Of a stretch of 64,000 nucleotides of DNA, positions 24,757-34,200 are shown one piece after another (the stretch's first letter is position 1; every line of letters starts with the position of its first letter). The DNA is from Micromonospora avicenniae. Lineage in GTDB: Bacteria > Actinomycetota > Actinomycetes > Mycobacteriales > Micromonosporaceae. The stretch lies in contig NZ_FTNF01000004.1 of NCBI RefSeq assembly GCF_900156065.1, positions 406,356-470,355 on the forward strand. Direction: 5' to 3'. Both the position numbers and the translations under genes were made by a program. The notes below the pieces were generated by a model. It saw only the letters and a program-made list of their open reading frames with translations. It was not told the origin of the DNA and searched no databases.

Positions 24757-26000
24757 GCACTCTCCTCGGCCACGACGTCGACCAGCTGCGCCGGCGCGGC
24801 GCCCTCGACACCAGCCGCGAGATCGCCCAGCAGCCGGCTGTGTGGCGTCAGATCGGACGGTCGGCGGTGGAGTCGGAAGCGTCGAACGCAGCGTTCCTGA
24901 AGCCGCTGCTCGAACGGCCCGACCTGCGCATCGTCCTCACCGGAGCGGGCACCTCCGCGTACGTCGGCGAGGTGCTGGCGCCGTCGCTGCGGCGATCGCT
25001 GGGCCGGCGGGTGGACGCCGTCGCCACCACCGACATCGTGGCCGACCCGCTGGCCTGTTTCGCCGAGAACGTCCCGACACTGCTGGTGTCGTTCGCCCGC
25101 TCCGGTGACAGCCCGGAGAGCGTCACCGCCACCGAGCTCGCCAGCCAGGTGCTGACCGAGTGCTGGCACCTGGTGGTGACCTGCAACGCACACGGTCGGC
25201 TCGCCGCGCGGCACGCGGAAACGCCGACCGGGCAGGTGCTGCTGCTGCCCGAAGCGGCCAACGACCGGGGCTTCGCGATGACCTCCAGCTTCACGGGCAT
25301 GGTGCTCGCCGGGCTGCTGGCCCTCGGCGGCCCCGACGAGGAGCTGGTGGAGCGGCTCGCCGCCGCCGCCGAGCGGATCCTGGACAGCCGGCCGGCCGCG
25401 GCGGCCGACCTCGCCGCCCGCAACTACTCCCGGATCGTCTACCTCGGCAGCGGCACCCTGCACGGACTGGCTCGGGAGTCCGCCCTGAAGGTCCTGGAGC
25501 TGACCGCCGGCCGGGTGGTGGCCCTGGCCGAGTCCGCGCTCGCCTTCCGGCACGGGCCGAAATCCGTGCTGAACGACGAGACCCTGGTGGTCAGCTACGA
25601 GTCCAACGACCCGTACACCAGCCGGTACGACCGCGACATGGTGGCCGAGCTGCGGCGGGTCGTCCCGGAGCGGAACCTGGTCACCGTCGGCTGCCGACCC
25701 GGGCAGCCGGCCCGGAAGAACGCCTGGACGCTGCCCGGTCTCGAGGACGTGGACGACGCCGCGCTGGTGCTGCCCGCCGTGATCTGCGCTCAGCTGATCG
25801 GCCTGCACTTCTCCCTGGCGCTCGGGCTCACCCCCGACAACCCCTTCCCCGGCGGTGAGGTCAACCGGGTCGTCCAGGGCGCCATCATGCACTCCCTGCC
25901 CGCGAGCCCGTGGCAGGACCGGCAACAGGTCCCGCCCCGGACCATCCCCGCCCGGACGGGCGACAGAACTGACGTCAGCAGTGGCGCCAGACGGAGGTGA
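24753..26000 (+). CDS. AgaS-like SIS domain sugar-phosphate isomerase/deaminase
   Basis: The ATG overlaps the previous stop (ATGA), and the protein has 415 residues. Two SIS domains are visible: the first with IVLTGAGTSAYVGEVLAP and SFARSGDSPESVTATELA, the second with YLGSGTLHGLARESALKVLE and ESALAFRHGPKSVLNDETLV. These are the hallmarks of AgaS, which deaminates/isomerises galactosamine 6-phosphate to tagatose 6-phosphate. In this operon it would link a phosphorylated amino sugar to the aldolase subunit encoded upstream. A glucosamine-6-phosphate role is possible. Confidence 0.85.
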   Translation: MSTLLGHDVDQLRRRGALDTSREIAQQPAVWRQIGRSAVESEASNAAFLKPLLERPDLRIVLTGAGTSAYVGEVLAPSLRRSLGRRVDAVATTDIVADPLACFAENVPTLLVSFARSGDSPESVTATELASQVLTECWHLVVTCNAHGRLAARHAETPTGQVLLLPEAANDRGFAMTSSFTGMVLAGLLALGGPDEELVERLAAAAERILDSRPAAAADLAARNYSRIVYLGSGTLHGLARESALKVLELTAGRVVALAESALAFRHGPKSVLNDETLVVSYESNDPYTSRYDRDMVAELRRVVPERNLVTVGCRPGQPARKNAWTLPGLEDVDDAALVLPAVICAQLIGLHFSLALGLTPDNPFPGGEVNRVVQGAIMHSLPASPWQDRQQVPPRTIPARTGDRTDVSSGARRR

Positions 26001-26005
26001 GACGA

Positions 26006-26983
26006 ATGTTCCTCGGCGTCGACGGCGGCGGCACCAAGACCGCCTTCTGCCTACTGCGGGCCGACGGCGTGGTCGCAGCGCAGACCACCACCGCGAGCAG
26101 CTACTACTTCAGCGAAGGCATCGACCTGGTGACCCGGGTCCTCAAGGAGGGCGTCGGCACCGTCTGCGCGGGAGCCGGCATCACCCCGGCAGAGATCGAC
26201 TTCGCCTTCTTCGGGCTTCCGACCTACGGCGAGGTCAGCGATGACGTCGCCGCCCTCGACGCGGCGCCCCGGGAGGTCCTCGGGCACGACCGGTACCGGG
26301 TCGACAACGACATGCTCTGTGGCTGGTCCGGCTCGCTCGGCGCCGCCGACGGCATCAACGTGATCAGCGGCACCGGATCGATGACCTACGGCGAACGCGC
26401 CGGCCACGGTCTCCGCGTCGGCGGGTGGAGTGAACTCTTCGGCGACGAGGGCTCCGCGTACTGGATCGCCATCCGCGGCTTGCAGGCGTTCTCCCGGATG
26501 AGCGACGGTCGGCAGCCCCCCGGCCCGCTGCTGGATGTTCTCCGTGACCACCTGGGGCTCGCCGCGGATCTGGATCTGATCGACGTCGTGCTGAACCGGT
26601 GGCACGGCGACCGTGGCGAGATCGCGGCGCTGAGCCCCCTGGTCACCCGCGCCGCCGACCAGGGCGACGAGGCGGCCGGCGCGATCCTCGCAGAGGCCGG
26701 CCGGGAACTCGCCCTGCTGGTGGAGACCACCCGCAGCCGACTCGGCTACCCCGTCGAAGAGCGGGTGCTGGTCTCCTACTCCGGCGGCACCTTCAACGCG
26801 CCGCAGGTGCGCGAGGCGTTCCGAGCGCACCTGCACACGCTGCACGGTGGGTACGACCTTCGTCAGCCCGTCTACTCGCCGGTCATCGGCGCGGCGCTCT
26901 ACGCCGCGAAGCAGGCCGGCAGCCCGCTGAACACCGACGCGCTCGAGCATCTCCGGACCACCCCCACCCCCACCGTCCCCTGA
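26006..26983 (+). CDS. BadF/BadG-type amino-sugar kinase
   Basis: The ATG at 26006 lies eight bases after GGAGG; a GTG at 25997 is less likely. The 325-residue protein has the ASKHA phosphate-1 motif LGVDGGGTKTAFCL at residues 3-16, the phosphate-2-like NVISGTGSMTYG near 118 and an adenosine-type motif VLVSYSGGTFNAP near 255. It resembles N-acetylglucosamine kinase-like members of the family. In context the substrate is likely GlcNAc or GalNAc delivered by the adjacent permease. Confidence 0.82.
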   Translation: MFLGVDGGGTKTAFCLLRADGVVAAQTTTASSYYFSEGIDLVTRVLKEGVGTVCAGAGITPAEIDFAFFGLPTYGEVSDDVAALDAAPREVLGHDRYRVDNDMLCGWSGSLGAADGINVISGTGSMTYGERAGHGLRVGGWSELFGDEGSAYWIAIRGLQAFSRMSDGRQPPGPLLDVLRDHLGLAADLDLIDVVLNRWHGDRGEIAALSPLVTRAADQGDEAAGAILAEAGRELALLVETTRSRLGYPVEERVLVSYSGGTFNAPQVREAFRAHLHTLHGGYDLRQPVYSPVIGAALYAAKQAGSPLNTDALEHLRTTPTPTVP

Positions 26984-26993
26984 GGAGGCGCAG

Positions 26994-27956
26994 ATGCCAA
27001 CATCCATGTCCCGCATCAGTCGCAGTTGGATCCCGTACGCCGGGCTGCTCGTGCTCTTCTGGGGTGTGTGGGGAGCCTTCTCCTCCGTCCCGACCAGCGA
27101 CTACGGCTACCCCGATGGCATGGTCTACGTCGTCTGGTCCCTCACCATGATCATCCCGGCCGTCGCCGCGCTGCGCGGCAACCGGCTGGACCGCCGCCCG
27201 ATCGCGGCCGTGTACGGCCTGCTGGTCGGCCTGACCGGCGCCGGCGGCCAGCTGCTGCTGTTCAAGGCGCTCACCATCGGCCCGGCCTACCTGATCTTCC
27301 CGCTGATCGCGCTCTCCCCCGCGATCACCGTGCTGATGGCCACGGCGCTGCTGCGTGAACGCATCCCGCGGCTCGCCGTGCTCGGCGTGATCGCCGCGCT
27401 GATCGCGGTCGTGCTGTTCAGCGTCAGCGACGGCGACGGCTCCGCCACCGGTGGACTGTGGCTGCTCCTCGCCATCCTGATCTGCGTCGCCTGGGGCGTG
27501 CAGGCCTACTTCATGCGGAAGGCGGCCACCGTCGGCGTCAACGACGCCACCACCTTCACCTGGATGACGATCAGTGGCCTGCTGCTGGTGCCGGTCGCCA
27601 TCTGGATGGCCGGCGGCCTGGCGCTGGACGCGCCCTGGCAGGCGCCGACCCTCGCGGCGGTCACCCAGTTGCTCAACGCTGTTGGCGCGCTGTTCCTGGT
27701 GATGGCGTTCAGCCGGGGCAAGGCCTCGATCGTGGCCCCCACGACCAATGCCCTGGCGCCCGTACTGACCGTCATCCTCTCGCTGGCCGTCTACCAGAAG
27801 GTGCCGTCGGTCTACGCCACGATCGGCATCGTGCTCGCCATCGTCGGGTCAACCCTGATGGTCTACGCCGACGAGAAGCGCGGCGAGGCTGCGGCGAACG
27901 CGGCCAGCCCGCGAACCCTCGACCGGGGCAGTGCACCTGACCTCACCGTACGGTAG
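26994..27956 (+). CDS. DMT superfamily (EamA-like) transporter
   Basis: The 320-residue protein starts at an ATG 10 bases after the kinase stop, with GAGGAGG upstream. About ten membrane segments are visible in two related halves, typical of DMT/EamA permeases; motifs include LLLFKALTIGPAYLIFPLIA in the first half and FSRGKASIVAPTTNALAPV in the second. Amino-sugar loci normally use ABC or PTS uptake systems, so a DMT permease here is unusual. It may import the sugar or export an intermediate. A strong terminator hairpin follows. Confidence 0.85.
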   Translation: MPTSMSRISRSWIPYAGLLVLFWGVWGAFSSVPTSDYGYPDGMVYVVWSLTMIIPAVAALRGNRLDRRPIAAVYGLLVGLTGAGGQLLLFKALTIGPAYLIFPLIALSPAITVLMATALLRERIPRLAVLGVIAALIAVVLFSVSDGDGSATGGLWLLLAILICVAWGVQAYFMRKAATVGVNDATTFTWMTISGLLLVPVAIWMAGGLALDAPWQAPTLAAVTQLLNAVGALFLVMAFSRGKASIVAPTTNALAPVLTVILSLAVYQKVPSVYATIGIVLAIVGSTLMVYADEKRGEAAANAASPRTLDRGSAPDLTVR

Positions 27957-27974
27957 CGGCCGGACCCACCTCGG

Positions 27975-28006
27975 CGGCCGCCGGTCCGGGCTCGGACCGG
28001 CGGCCG
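27975..28006 (+). terminator. Terminator of the amino-sugar operon
   Basis: A perfect 14-bp stem (CGGCCGCCGGTCCG / CGGACCGGCGGCCG) with a GGCT loop begins 19 bases after the transporter stop. Confidence 0.7.
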
Positions 28007-28241
28007 AAGCGTAGGCCCGTAACGCTCTCCCCCGGCTACGCCGCACGCCTGCCGGCACCCCTTCTCCGCGCAGACCTGCGCGAGACGCACCAGAGCCCGG
28101 ATTTTCCAGCTCGACAAACGGGCATAGGCCTCCGAACCGACCTCTCCAGGCGCGGGGGGTAGCGATAGACGGGCATGAACCTGTAGTACCGACGAAAGCG
28201 CGCACCGGAGAATGCGCTTCCCAGCTTTCGCGGAGGTCAAC

Positions 28242-29534
28242 TTGCCCAGCCTGCAAGGTCGTCCGACCATCTCTCCCCGCCGTCTCGGCGCCATCCTGAC
28301 ACCGATGATCACCGCGGTGGTCGCTGCCGCCGTCGTCCTGGCCGTGACGGCGGAACCTCGCCCGCCGGCGGACGCTCCACGCGAACACGCGCTCGGGGTG
28401 ACCGGTCCGGAGGGCATTCGGAGCGTGGCCTACACCCAGGCCGTCGCCGCCGTGAAGACCAGGAAGCCCAAGGTCACCGTGATCGGGACCGGCGGCACGA
28501 TCTCGGGCGTCGCCACGTCGCGGAGCAGCTTCACCAACTACCAGTCCGGGCGGATCGCGATCAGGGACATGGTCGCCCAACTGCAGCCCGAGATCGGCGA
28601 GGTCGCCGACGTGACAACGGTGCAGTTCGGCAACAAGGGCTCGGGCGGCTACAGCATGGCCGAGTTCCACGCGCTCACCCTCGCCGTGGAGTCTGCACTG
28701 GACAGCTCGGACGGTGTCGTGGTCACCAGCGGTACGGACACCATGGAGGAGTTCGCGTACTGGCTCGACCTGACCGTGCAGAGCCGGAAGCCGGTCGTAC
28801 TCACCGGGGCCATGCGTCCGTGGGCCGCGGTGACCCCGGACGGCCCGCAGGTCATCGGGGCCGACGGCCCGGCGAACCTCTACAACTCGATCGTCCTGGC
28901 GGCCAGCCAGTCCACCTACTGCTACGGCACGGTGCTCATGCTCGGCGACGAGTTCCATGCCGCCCGGGACGTCACCAAGACGAGCACCTACCGGATGGAC
29001 ACGTTCCAGACCCGCGAACTCGGCGTGCTCGGCTGGATCGACGGGCCGAACATCAAGGTCGGTCGGGCGCCGTCGCGAGTGGACGACTGTGACAACAAGA
29101 ACCGCTGGATGACGCCGTTCGACATGTCCCAGATCGAGCCGACCGCGCTGCCCCGCGTCGAGGTGGTCTACGGCTACCAGCAGGCCGGCGGCGAGGCGAT
29201 CACCGCCTTCGCGGCGGCGGGGGCCAAGGGCATCGTCACGGCGGGCACCGGATCCGGTGGTCTCTCCTCCGCGCAGAGCAGCGCCCGGACGGCCGCCGCC
29301 CGGTCGGGTGTGGTCTTCGTGACCGCCTCGCGCACCGGCTCCGGCTCCACCTACGGCGGGAACAGCAGTCTTCCCATCATCGCCGGGGACGACCTGCTGC
29401 CGCAGAAGGCCCGGCTGCTGCTCCTGCTCAGTCTCGCGTTCTCCCCGACCGACACCGGCAAGGTCCGGGAATGGATGACCACCCTCGGCAGCCCCGAGTG
29501 GGACACCGCACCGAAGGGCAGGAACGGCAACTGA
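28242..29534 (+). CDS. Secreted type II L-asparaginase
   Basis: The TTG at 28242 has GGAGG five bases upstream, better than the ATG at 28212 whose GGAG is too close. The 430-residue product has an N-terminal hydrophobic segment (ILTPMITAVVAAAVVLAV, about 19-36) acting as signal or anchor. Asparaginase motifs are clear: VTVIGTGGTISG with the first catalytic Thr, DGVVVTSGTDTMEEFAYWLD with the second, and LTGAMRP, followed by an unusual insert PDGPQVIGADGPANLYNS where most relatives have a shorter loop. It hydrolyses asparagine outside the cytosol. Monocistronic with its own terminator. Confidence 0.88.
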   Translation: MPSLQGRPTISPRRLGAILTPMITAVVAAAVVLAVTAEPRPPADAPREHALGVTGPEGIRSVAYTQAVAAVKTRKPKVTVIGTGGTISGVATSRSSFTNYQSGRIAIRDMVAQLQPEIGEVADVTTVQFGNKGSGGYSMAEFHALTLAVESALDSSDGVVVTSGTDTMEEFAYWLDLTVQSRKPVVLTGAMRPWAAVTPDGPQVIGADGPANLYNSIVLAASQSTYCYGTVLMLGDEFHAARDVTKTSTYRMDTFQTRELGVLGWIDGPNIKVGRAPSRVDDCDNKNRWMTPFDMSQIEPTALPRVEVVYGYQQAGGEAITAFAAAGAKGIVTAGTGSGGLSSAQSSARTAAARSGVVFVTASRTGSGSTYGGNSSLPIIAGDDLLPQKARLLLLLSLAFSPTDTGKVREWMTTLGSPEWDTAPKGRNGN

Positions 29535-29538
29535 TCAC

Positions 29539-29578
29539 CTCCGGTGGCCGGGCCACGCCGCCTGCCCGGCCACCGGAG
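29539..29578 (+). terminator. Terminator of the asparaginase gene
   Basis: A perfect 15-bp stem (CTCCGGTGGCCGGGC / GCCCGGCCACCGGAG) with a 10-base loop starts five bases after the stop. Confidence 0.7.
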
Positions 29579-29654
29579 ATGGGCGGGGGCACGGCCGACG
29601 CAACCCCGTCGTCGCCGGTTCGTTGGCCCCATCGGGCGGACGGGGGGCCGGACG

Positions 29655-30890
29655 ATGGTGGCGGGACGCGGTACCGACCTGCTGCGCCCTGCGACGAGTT
29701 CGGGACGCGCCACCTTCCTGGAACTCTTCTTCGACCTGGCCTTCGTCGCCGCCCTCACCCGGGTATCGCAACGGTTCGCCGACGTCGGCGACGACACCGG
29801 CTGGACGCTCGTCACCGGGCTCGGCCGCACCCTGCTGCTGTTCCTGGCGCTCTGGCTGATCTGGTCGCACACCATCTGGATCACCAGTCGCTACGAACCG
29901 GAGCGGCCGGTCATTCAGGCGGTCGTGGTCGGCACCATGTTCGCCGCCCTGGTGTTGGCGGTGACGCTGCCGCACGCGATGGAGGAGCGCGCGCTGCCGT
30001 TCGCGGTCGCGTACCTGATGGTGATGGTGGTGCGGCCGCTGGTGGTCGCAGCCGCGCTGCATGGCCATCCACGACAGCGGGTGCCGTTTCGACTCGCCGC
30101 ATGGTCGGCGGCTTCCGCGCCGCTCTGGCTGGTCGGCGCGTTGGGCCCGGACCGGCTTCGCCCGCCGCTATGGGCCGCCGCGCTTGCCGTGGACTACCTC
30201 GCCTGGGCTCTGGGCTGGCCGTTGCCCCGGCTGGGGAGCGCGGGGGTCGGTCGTTGGCGGATCGCTGGGGAGCACCTGGCCGAACGCCACCAGCAGATGT
30301 TCCTCATCGCGCTCGGTGAGTCGATTCTGGTCATCGGCGCAGTCTTCGGTGGCGTGGACTACTCGGCGGGGCGCATCGCCGCCTTCACGGTCGCGTTCAC
30401 CACCAGTGCGTTGCTGTGGCGGATCTACTTCCACCGCGCCGGCCGGCTGCTGAACGAGGCACTGGGCCGGACGGGCATGCCCGGCCGGTTGGGTACGGCG
30501 TCGGAACGGACCCACGGGTTGCTCGTGCTCAGCGTGCTCGTCACGGCGGTCGGCTACCACCTGGTGATCGATGATCCGTTCGGGCCGCCCCGGCCGACCT
30601 GGCTCTGGTTCGTGGTGGGCGGCCCGGCGCTCTTCCTCATCGCGCGGGTGCGGCTGGACTACGAGATCCTGGGCCGGGTCTCCTGGTCGCGGATGATCGG
30701 GTTGGTGGTGCTGCTGCTGGTCACGACGGGGTTGGCCCGCTGGGCGCCGATGGTCGGACTGAGCGTGGTGGCCGGGGTGCTGGCCCTCGTCGCACTGCTC
30801 GACGCGCTGCGCGGTCGACGGCGGCCGCTGGAGGATTCCGTCCCCCAGATCGGGCCGGAGTCGTCCGGCGATACGAGGGCCGAAGAGTGA
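29655..30890 (+). CDS. Low temperature requirement A (LtrA) family membrane protein
   Basis: The ATG at 29655 gives 411 residues. The LtrA signature FLELFFDLAFVAALTRVSQ lies near residue 20, and a second conserved block HLAERHQQMFLIALGESILV near 208. About ten hydrophobic segments span the protein. LtrA was named from a Listeria cold-growth gene; its biochemical function is unknown. It is convergent with the SDR gene, 31 bases apart, and seems monocistronic. Confidence 0.82.
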   Translation: MVAGRGTDLLRPATSSGRATFLELFFDLAFVAALTRVSQRFADVGDDTGWTLVTGLGRTLLLFLALWLIWSHTIWITSRYEPERPVIQAVVVGTMFAALVLAVTLPHAMEERALPFAVAYLMVMVVRPLVVAAALHGHPRQRVPFRLAAWSAASAPLWLVGALGPDRLRPPLWAAALAVDYLAWALGWPLPRLGSAGVGRWRIAGEHLAERHQQMFLIALGESILVIGAVFGGVDYSAGRIAAFTVAFTTSALLWRIYFHRAGRLLNEALGRTGMPGRLGTASERTHGLLVLSVLVTAVGYHLVIDDPFGPPRPTWLWFVVGGPALFLIARVRLDYEILGRVSWSRMIGLVVLLLVTTGLARWAPMVGLSVVAGVLALVALLDALRGRRRPLEDSVPQIGPESSGDTRAEE

Positions 30891-30921
30891 TCGTCCTGAA
30901 GCGCGGCCGGCCTCGGGTAGG

Positions 30922-31866
30922 TCAACCCCTGCGTGCTTGGGCGACGCCCAGCCACTCGCCGAGTCGACGGCGGAGCCGGATGAGGCGATATCCGCCGTGC
31001 ACCGCCCCGGTCGGTGGTGGATCGAACAGCGATCCCACTCCGGGTGGGTCGGTGACCGGCCTGGTCAGGAATGTCGCGCTCCACCGGGCGACCAGCGTCT
31101 CGGTGGCATGCGGTGCCACCCGGTGGGCGAGCAGCGCCAGGTGGGAGAGCAGCCCGGTGGTCATCTGCCTGCGCGGGCGGCGGGCGCCCGCGAGGATCAC
31201 GGCCGCGAGACGCTCAGGCGCGTACGCGGGCGGGATGGCTCGCAGTTGGCGACCCGAGTGGTTGGCGGCCCGCTGGAAGAACGGCGTGTCGACCGGCCCG
31301 GGCAGGACGAGACATACCCGTATCCGGGGATGGCGGGCGACCTCCTGCTGAAGGTTCAGGGCCAGCCCTCTGATGGCGAACTTGCTCATGGAGTAGAGCG
31401 GCACCAGGGGGTTCGGGAACAGCGACAGCAACGACCCGAGGAGCACGAGGGTCCCGTCGCCCTGTGCTCGGAACGTAGCCAGGGCGGTGCGGGCGCACAG
31501 CGTGGTGCCGAAGATGTTGGTGTCGATCAGTCGGCGAATCTCGTCCACTGATTCGGAGCCCAGCGGTCCGGCGATGCCGACGGCTGCCGCTTCGACCCAG
31601 ACGTCTATCTGCCCGAATCGTTGCACCGCCTGCCGGGCCAGCCGCTCGACGGCCGCCGGGTCCGCGATGTCGGTCGGCACGATCAGGACCTGTCCGCCTC
31701 GTGCTCGGCAATCGTGTTCCACCTCTGCGAGGGCTTCCCGGCTGCGTGCGGCGAGTACCAGTCGCGCTCCTTCGGCAGCGAACGCCAACGCGGTCGCGCG
31801 GCCGATCCCACTCGACGCTCCCGTGATCAGCACCACCGCGTCACGGAACGTTCGACGCCTGACCAT
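30922..31866 (-). CDS. Short-chain dehydrogenase/reductase
   Basis: The ATG at 31866 follows GGGAGG and gives 314 residues. The classical SDR set is present: nucleotide-binding TGASSGIGRA at residues 15-24, the Asn of IDTNIFGTT, the catalytic Ser region LVLLGSLLS and LYSMSKFAIRGLA carrying the Tyr-X3-Lys pair. The C-terminus (about 230-314) is longer than in minimal SDRs, as in the larger actinobacterial reductases with a basic tail. Likely NADPH-linked oxidoreductase with unknown substrate. It is separated from the hydrolase gene by 145 bases. Confidence 0.88.
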   Translation of the reverse strand: MVRRRTFRDAVVLITGASSGIGRATALAFAAEGARLVLAARSREALAEVEHDCRARGGQVLIVPTDIADPAAVERLARQAVQRFGQIDVWVEAAAVGIAGPLGSESVDEIRRLIDTNIFGTTLCARTALATFRAQGDGTLVLLGSLLSLFPNPLVPLYSMSKFAIRGLALNLQQEVARHPRIRVCLVLPGPVDTPFFQRAANHSGRQLRAIPPAYAPERLAAVILAGARRPRRQMTTGLLSHLALLAHRVAPHATETLVARWSATFLTRPVTDPPGVGSLFDPPPTGAVHGGYRLIRLRRRLGEWLGVAQARRG

Positions 31867-32011
31867 CACACCTCCCGGGACGCAGCAGAGCGAGATCACC
31901 CATCTACCCCCGGAGGTGACGATCACTCCCCGGCCGTCTCACACCGCGTGCTGGAGGCGAGTCGACACGACGCCACCGCCCCGCCGGCCCGGCTACCGGA
32001 TCGGCCGAAGG

Positions 32012-32719
32012 TCAGGTCCTCCCGGGGGCGGTCGCCGCGAGGAAGCCGTCGATGGCGGCGAACGTCGCTTCGGGTGCCTCGCGCATGGGCAGGTGCCCTG
32101 CGCCCGGAATGAGGACGAAACGTGCGCCGGGGCTGGCGTCGGCGTAGCGGCGGCCGAATTCGGCGCTGACGACAGGATCGTCCTCGCCCCAGACGAGGAG
32201 TCTGGGGATCCTGATGAGCCGGGCCCGGTCGAGCAGGGTGGGGTCTTCCAGGGTGTTCCGGCTGTAGGCGCGGAGCGCAGCGATGTTCTCCGGTGGCGCG
32301 TTGCTGGGGAAGGCAGGGCGGTGTCCGGGAATCTGCGGGCCGATGGCGTCGATGAGCACGAGCCGGCCGACGCGATCGTCCCGGTCGCGCACCGCCATTT
32401 CGGCGGCCACCCAGCCGCCGAACGAGACGCCGACCACGGTCGCCTGGCGCAGCCCGCGCTGCTCGAGCAGATCGAGGTAGGCGGCGGCCAGGTCGGCGAC
32501 GCTGGTCATGCCGCCGGGGCGGATGGTGCCGTCCCAGCCGGGGTGGGTCGGTGCGAGCACGTGCCGTCCGACGGCGAAGTGGGCGAGCAGTGAGTCGATG
32601 CTGTCGGGGCCGGCGGCTCCGTGCAGGAGCAGCACAGGTTCACCGTCTCCGGCCTCACGCACGGTGAGCGCGAGGCCGGACCCGAGCTGGAACACCCCAG
32701 TGGTGGGGATACCGGTCAT
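32012..32719 (-). CDS. Alpha/beta hydrolase downstream of the RclA-like gene
   Basis: This 235-residue protein has VLLLHGAAGPDS (oxyanion region near 32), nucleophile elbow VVGVSFGGWVA with Ser99, the acid in LLVWGEDDPVVSAEF and the catalytic His in PGAGHLPMREAP. Its start lies 33 bases downstream of the RclA-like stop on the same strand, so it is probably cotranscribed. The substrate is unknown; a role in clearing damage products of oxidant stress would be speculation. Confidence 0.85.
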   Translation of the reverse strand: MTGIPTTGVFQLGSGLALTVREAGDGEPVLLLHGAAGPDSIDSLLAHFAVGRHVLAPTHPGWDGTIRPGGMTSVADLAAAYLDLLEQRGLRQATVVGVSFGGWVAAEMAVRDRDDRVGRLVLIDAIGPQIPGHRPAFPSNAPPENIAALRAYSRNTLEDPTLLDRARLIRIPRLLVWGEDDPVVSAEFGRRYADASPGARFVLIPGAGHLPMREAPEATFAAIDGFLAATAPGRT

Positions 32720-32752
32720 GATTTGATCTCTCCAAGCTGTGGCTGCGGTCGG

Positions 32753-34129
32753 TCAGCGCACCACGTTGGCCAGTACCTCGTTGAATGCCTCGGTCGAGCT
32801 GGGGTGGGTCCAGATCGCGTCCCGCAGGCTGCTGGCGGTCACCCCGCTGCGCATCGCCAGCGCCACGGTGTTCACCAGTTCCTGCGCGTCCACGCTGAGC
32901 AGCGCGGCTCCGAGGATGGCGTCGGTCTCGGCGTCGATCACGAACTTCATCAGCCCGCGGACGTCGTCCAGGATGCGGGCGCGGGGCATCGCCGCGATGG
33001 CCGCGATCGGCTTGGCGGCGACACGTACAGGGCGCCCGGTGGCGCGCGCCTCGGTCTCGGTCATGCCGACGCGGGCCAGCGGTGGTGTCATGAAGAGGGT
33101 GTACGGCACAGCTACCCGGTCGGCCGTGGAGCGCTTCCCCTCGCCCGCCATCTGGTCGGCGACGATCCGGTAGTCGTCGAGGGAGATATAGGTGAACTGA
33201 GGCCCGCCGTTGACGTCGCCCACCGCGAAGATGTGCGGTCGGCTCGTGCGGAGATACTGATCCACCTCGACCGCGCCGGTGTCGGTGGTCCGCACACCCG
33301 CGGCATCGAGTCGCAGTTCCGCCGTACGTGGTGCCCGCCCGGCTGCGGCCAGCACCGCGTCGACCTCGAGAGACCCTGCCGTGCCGTTCGCCTCGTAGTG
33401 GACGACCGCCGTGTCACCGGAGTCGGTGACCCGGGTGACGTCGGCTCCGGTGACGAAGGTGACGCCCTGGTCCCGCAGGATCTTCTCGGCGGCCTCGGCG
33501 ACGTCCTCGTCCTCGCGACGCAGGACACGGCTGGCGCGTTCCAGGACGGTGGCCTCGGCGCCGTAGTGGCTCAGCATCGCGGCGAACTCGATCCCCTGAT
33601 AGCCGCCGCCGACGACGGCCACCCGGCGCGGCAGGTCGGACGATCCGATCAGCTCGGTACCGGTGATCAGATGCGCGCTGTCGCGCAGGCCGGGAATGTC
33701 CGGAACCACCGGCTGGGCGCCGGTGTTGATGACGATGGTGTCCGCGGTGATCTCCAACCGGTCGTCACCCGCGGTGACCTCGACCCGCTTCTCGTCGATG
33801 AAGGCGGCGGTGCCGGTCACGACCGTCACGGAGTCGAGGGAGTCCAGCATGTCGAAGTTCTTCTTGCGCAGCAACGAGGTCAGCGAACCCGTCCACGCCA
33901 CCGAGTCGGCGAACCACGACCTGGGATCCGCCTCCGGCGGCCGGACGGAGGCGCGATGGATGAGCGCCTTGGTGGGCACGCAGCCGATGTTGATGCACGT
34001 TCCCCCGTACATCAGATCGGACTGCTCCACCATGATCACCTTCCGGCCCTGCCGTCCCATGGCCGCGGCGAGCGTCTTTCCGCCCTTGCCGAAGCCGATC
34101 ACCAGCAGATCCGTGTGCAAAGCAGTCAT
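32753..34129 (-). CDS. rclA: RclA-like pyridine nucleotide-disulfide oxidoreductase
   Basis: The 458-residue flavoprotein starts at an ATG at 34129. Its N-terminus, LLVIGFGKGGKTLAAAMG, and the redox-active MYGGTCINIGCVPTK (Cys45, Cys50) match Escherichia coli RclA more closely than lipoamide dehydrogenase or MerA. An NAD(P)-binding motif RVAVVGGGYQGIEFAAML lies near 170 and the dimer-interface His in IWTHPSSTEAFNEVL near 440. RclA is a Cu(II)-reducing flavoenzyme protecting against hypochlorous acid. The divergent AraC-type gene resembles RclR, supporting this assignment; a general disulfide reductase remains possible. Confidence 0.8.
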   Translation of the reverse strand: MTALHTDLLVIGFGKGGKTLAAAMGRQGRKVIMVEQSDLMYGGTCINIGCVPTKALIHRASVRPPEADPRSWFADSVAWTGSLTSLLRKKNFDMLDSLDSVTVVTGTAAFIDEKRVEVTAGDDRLEITADTIVINTGAQPVVPDIPGLRDSAHLITGTELIGSSDLPRRVAVVGGGYQGIEFAAMLSHYGAEATVLERASRVLRREDEDVAEAAEKILRDQGVTFVTGADVTRVTDSGDTAVVHYEANGTAGSLEVDAVLAAAGRAPRTAELRLDAAGVRTTDTGAVEVDQYLRTSRPHIFAVGDVNGGPQFTYISLDDYRIVADQMAGEGKRSTADRVAVPYTLFMTPPLARVGMTETEARATGRPVRVAAKPIAAIAAMPRARILDDVRGLMKFVIDAETDAILGAALLSVDAQELVNTVALAMRSGVTASSLRDAIWTHPSSTEAFNEVLANVVR

Positions 34130-34200
34130 GCGATCAAGCGTTCACCGGACCTGGCGAGCCGACAAGACGGCAGAGGCTCAAGTATCATCGTGATCGGCTC

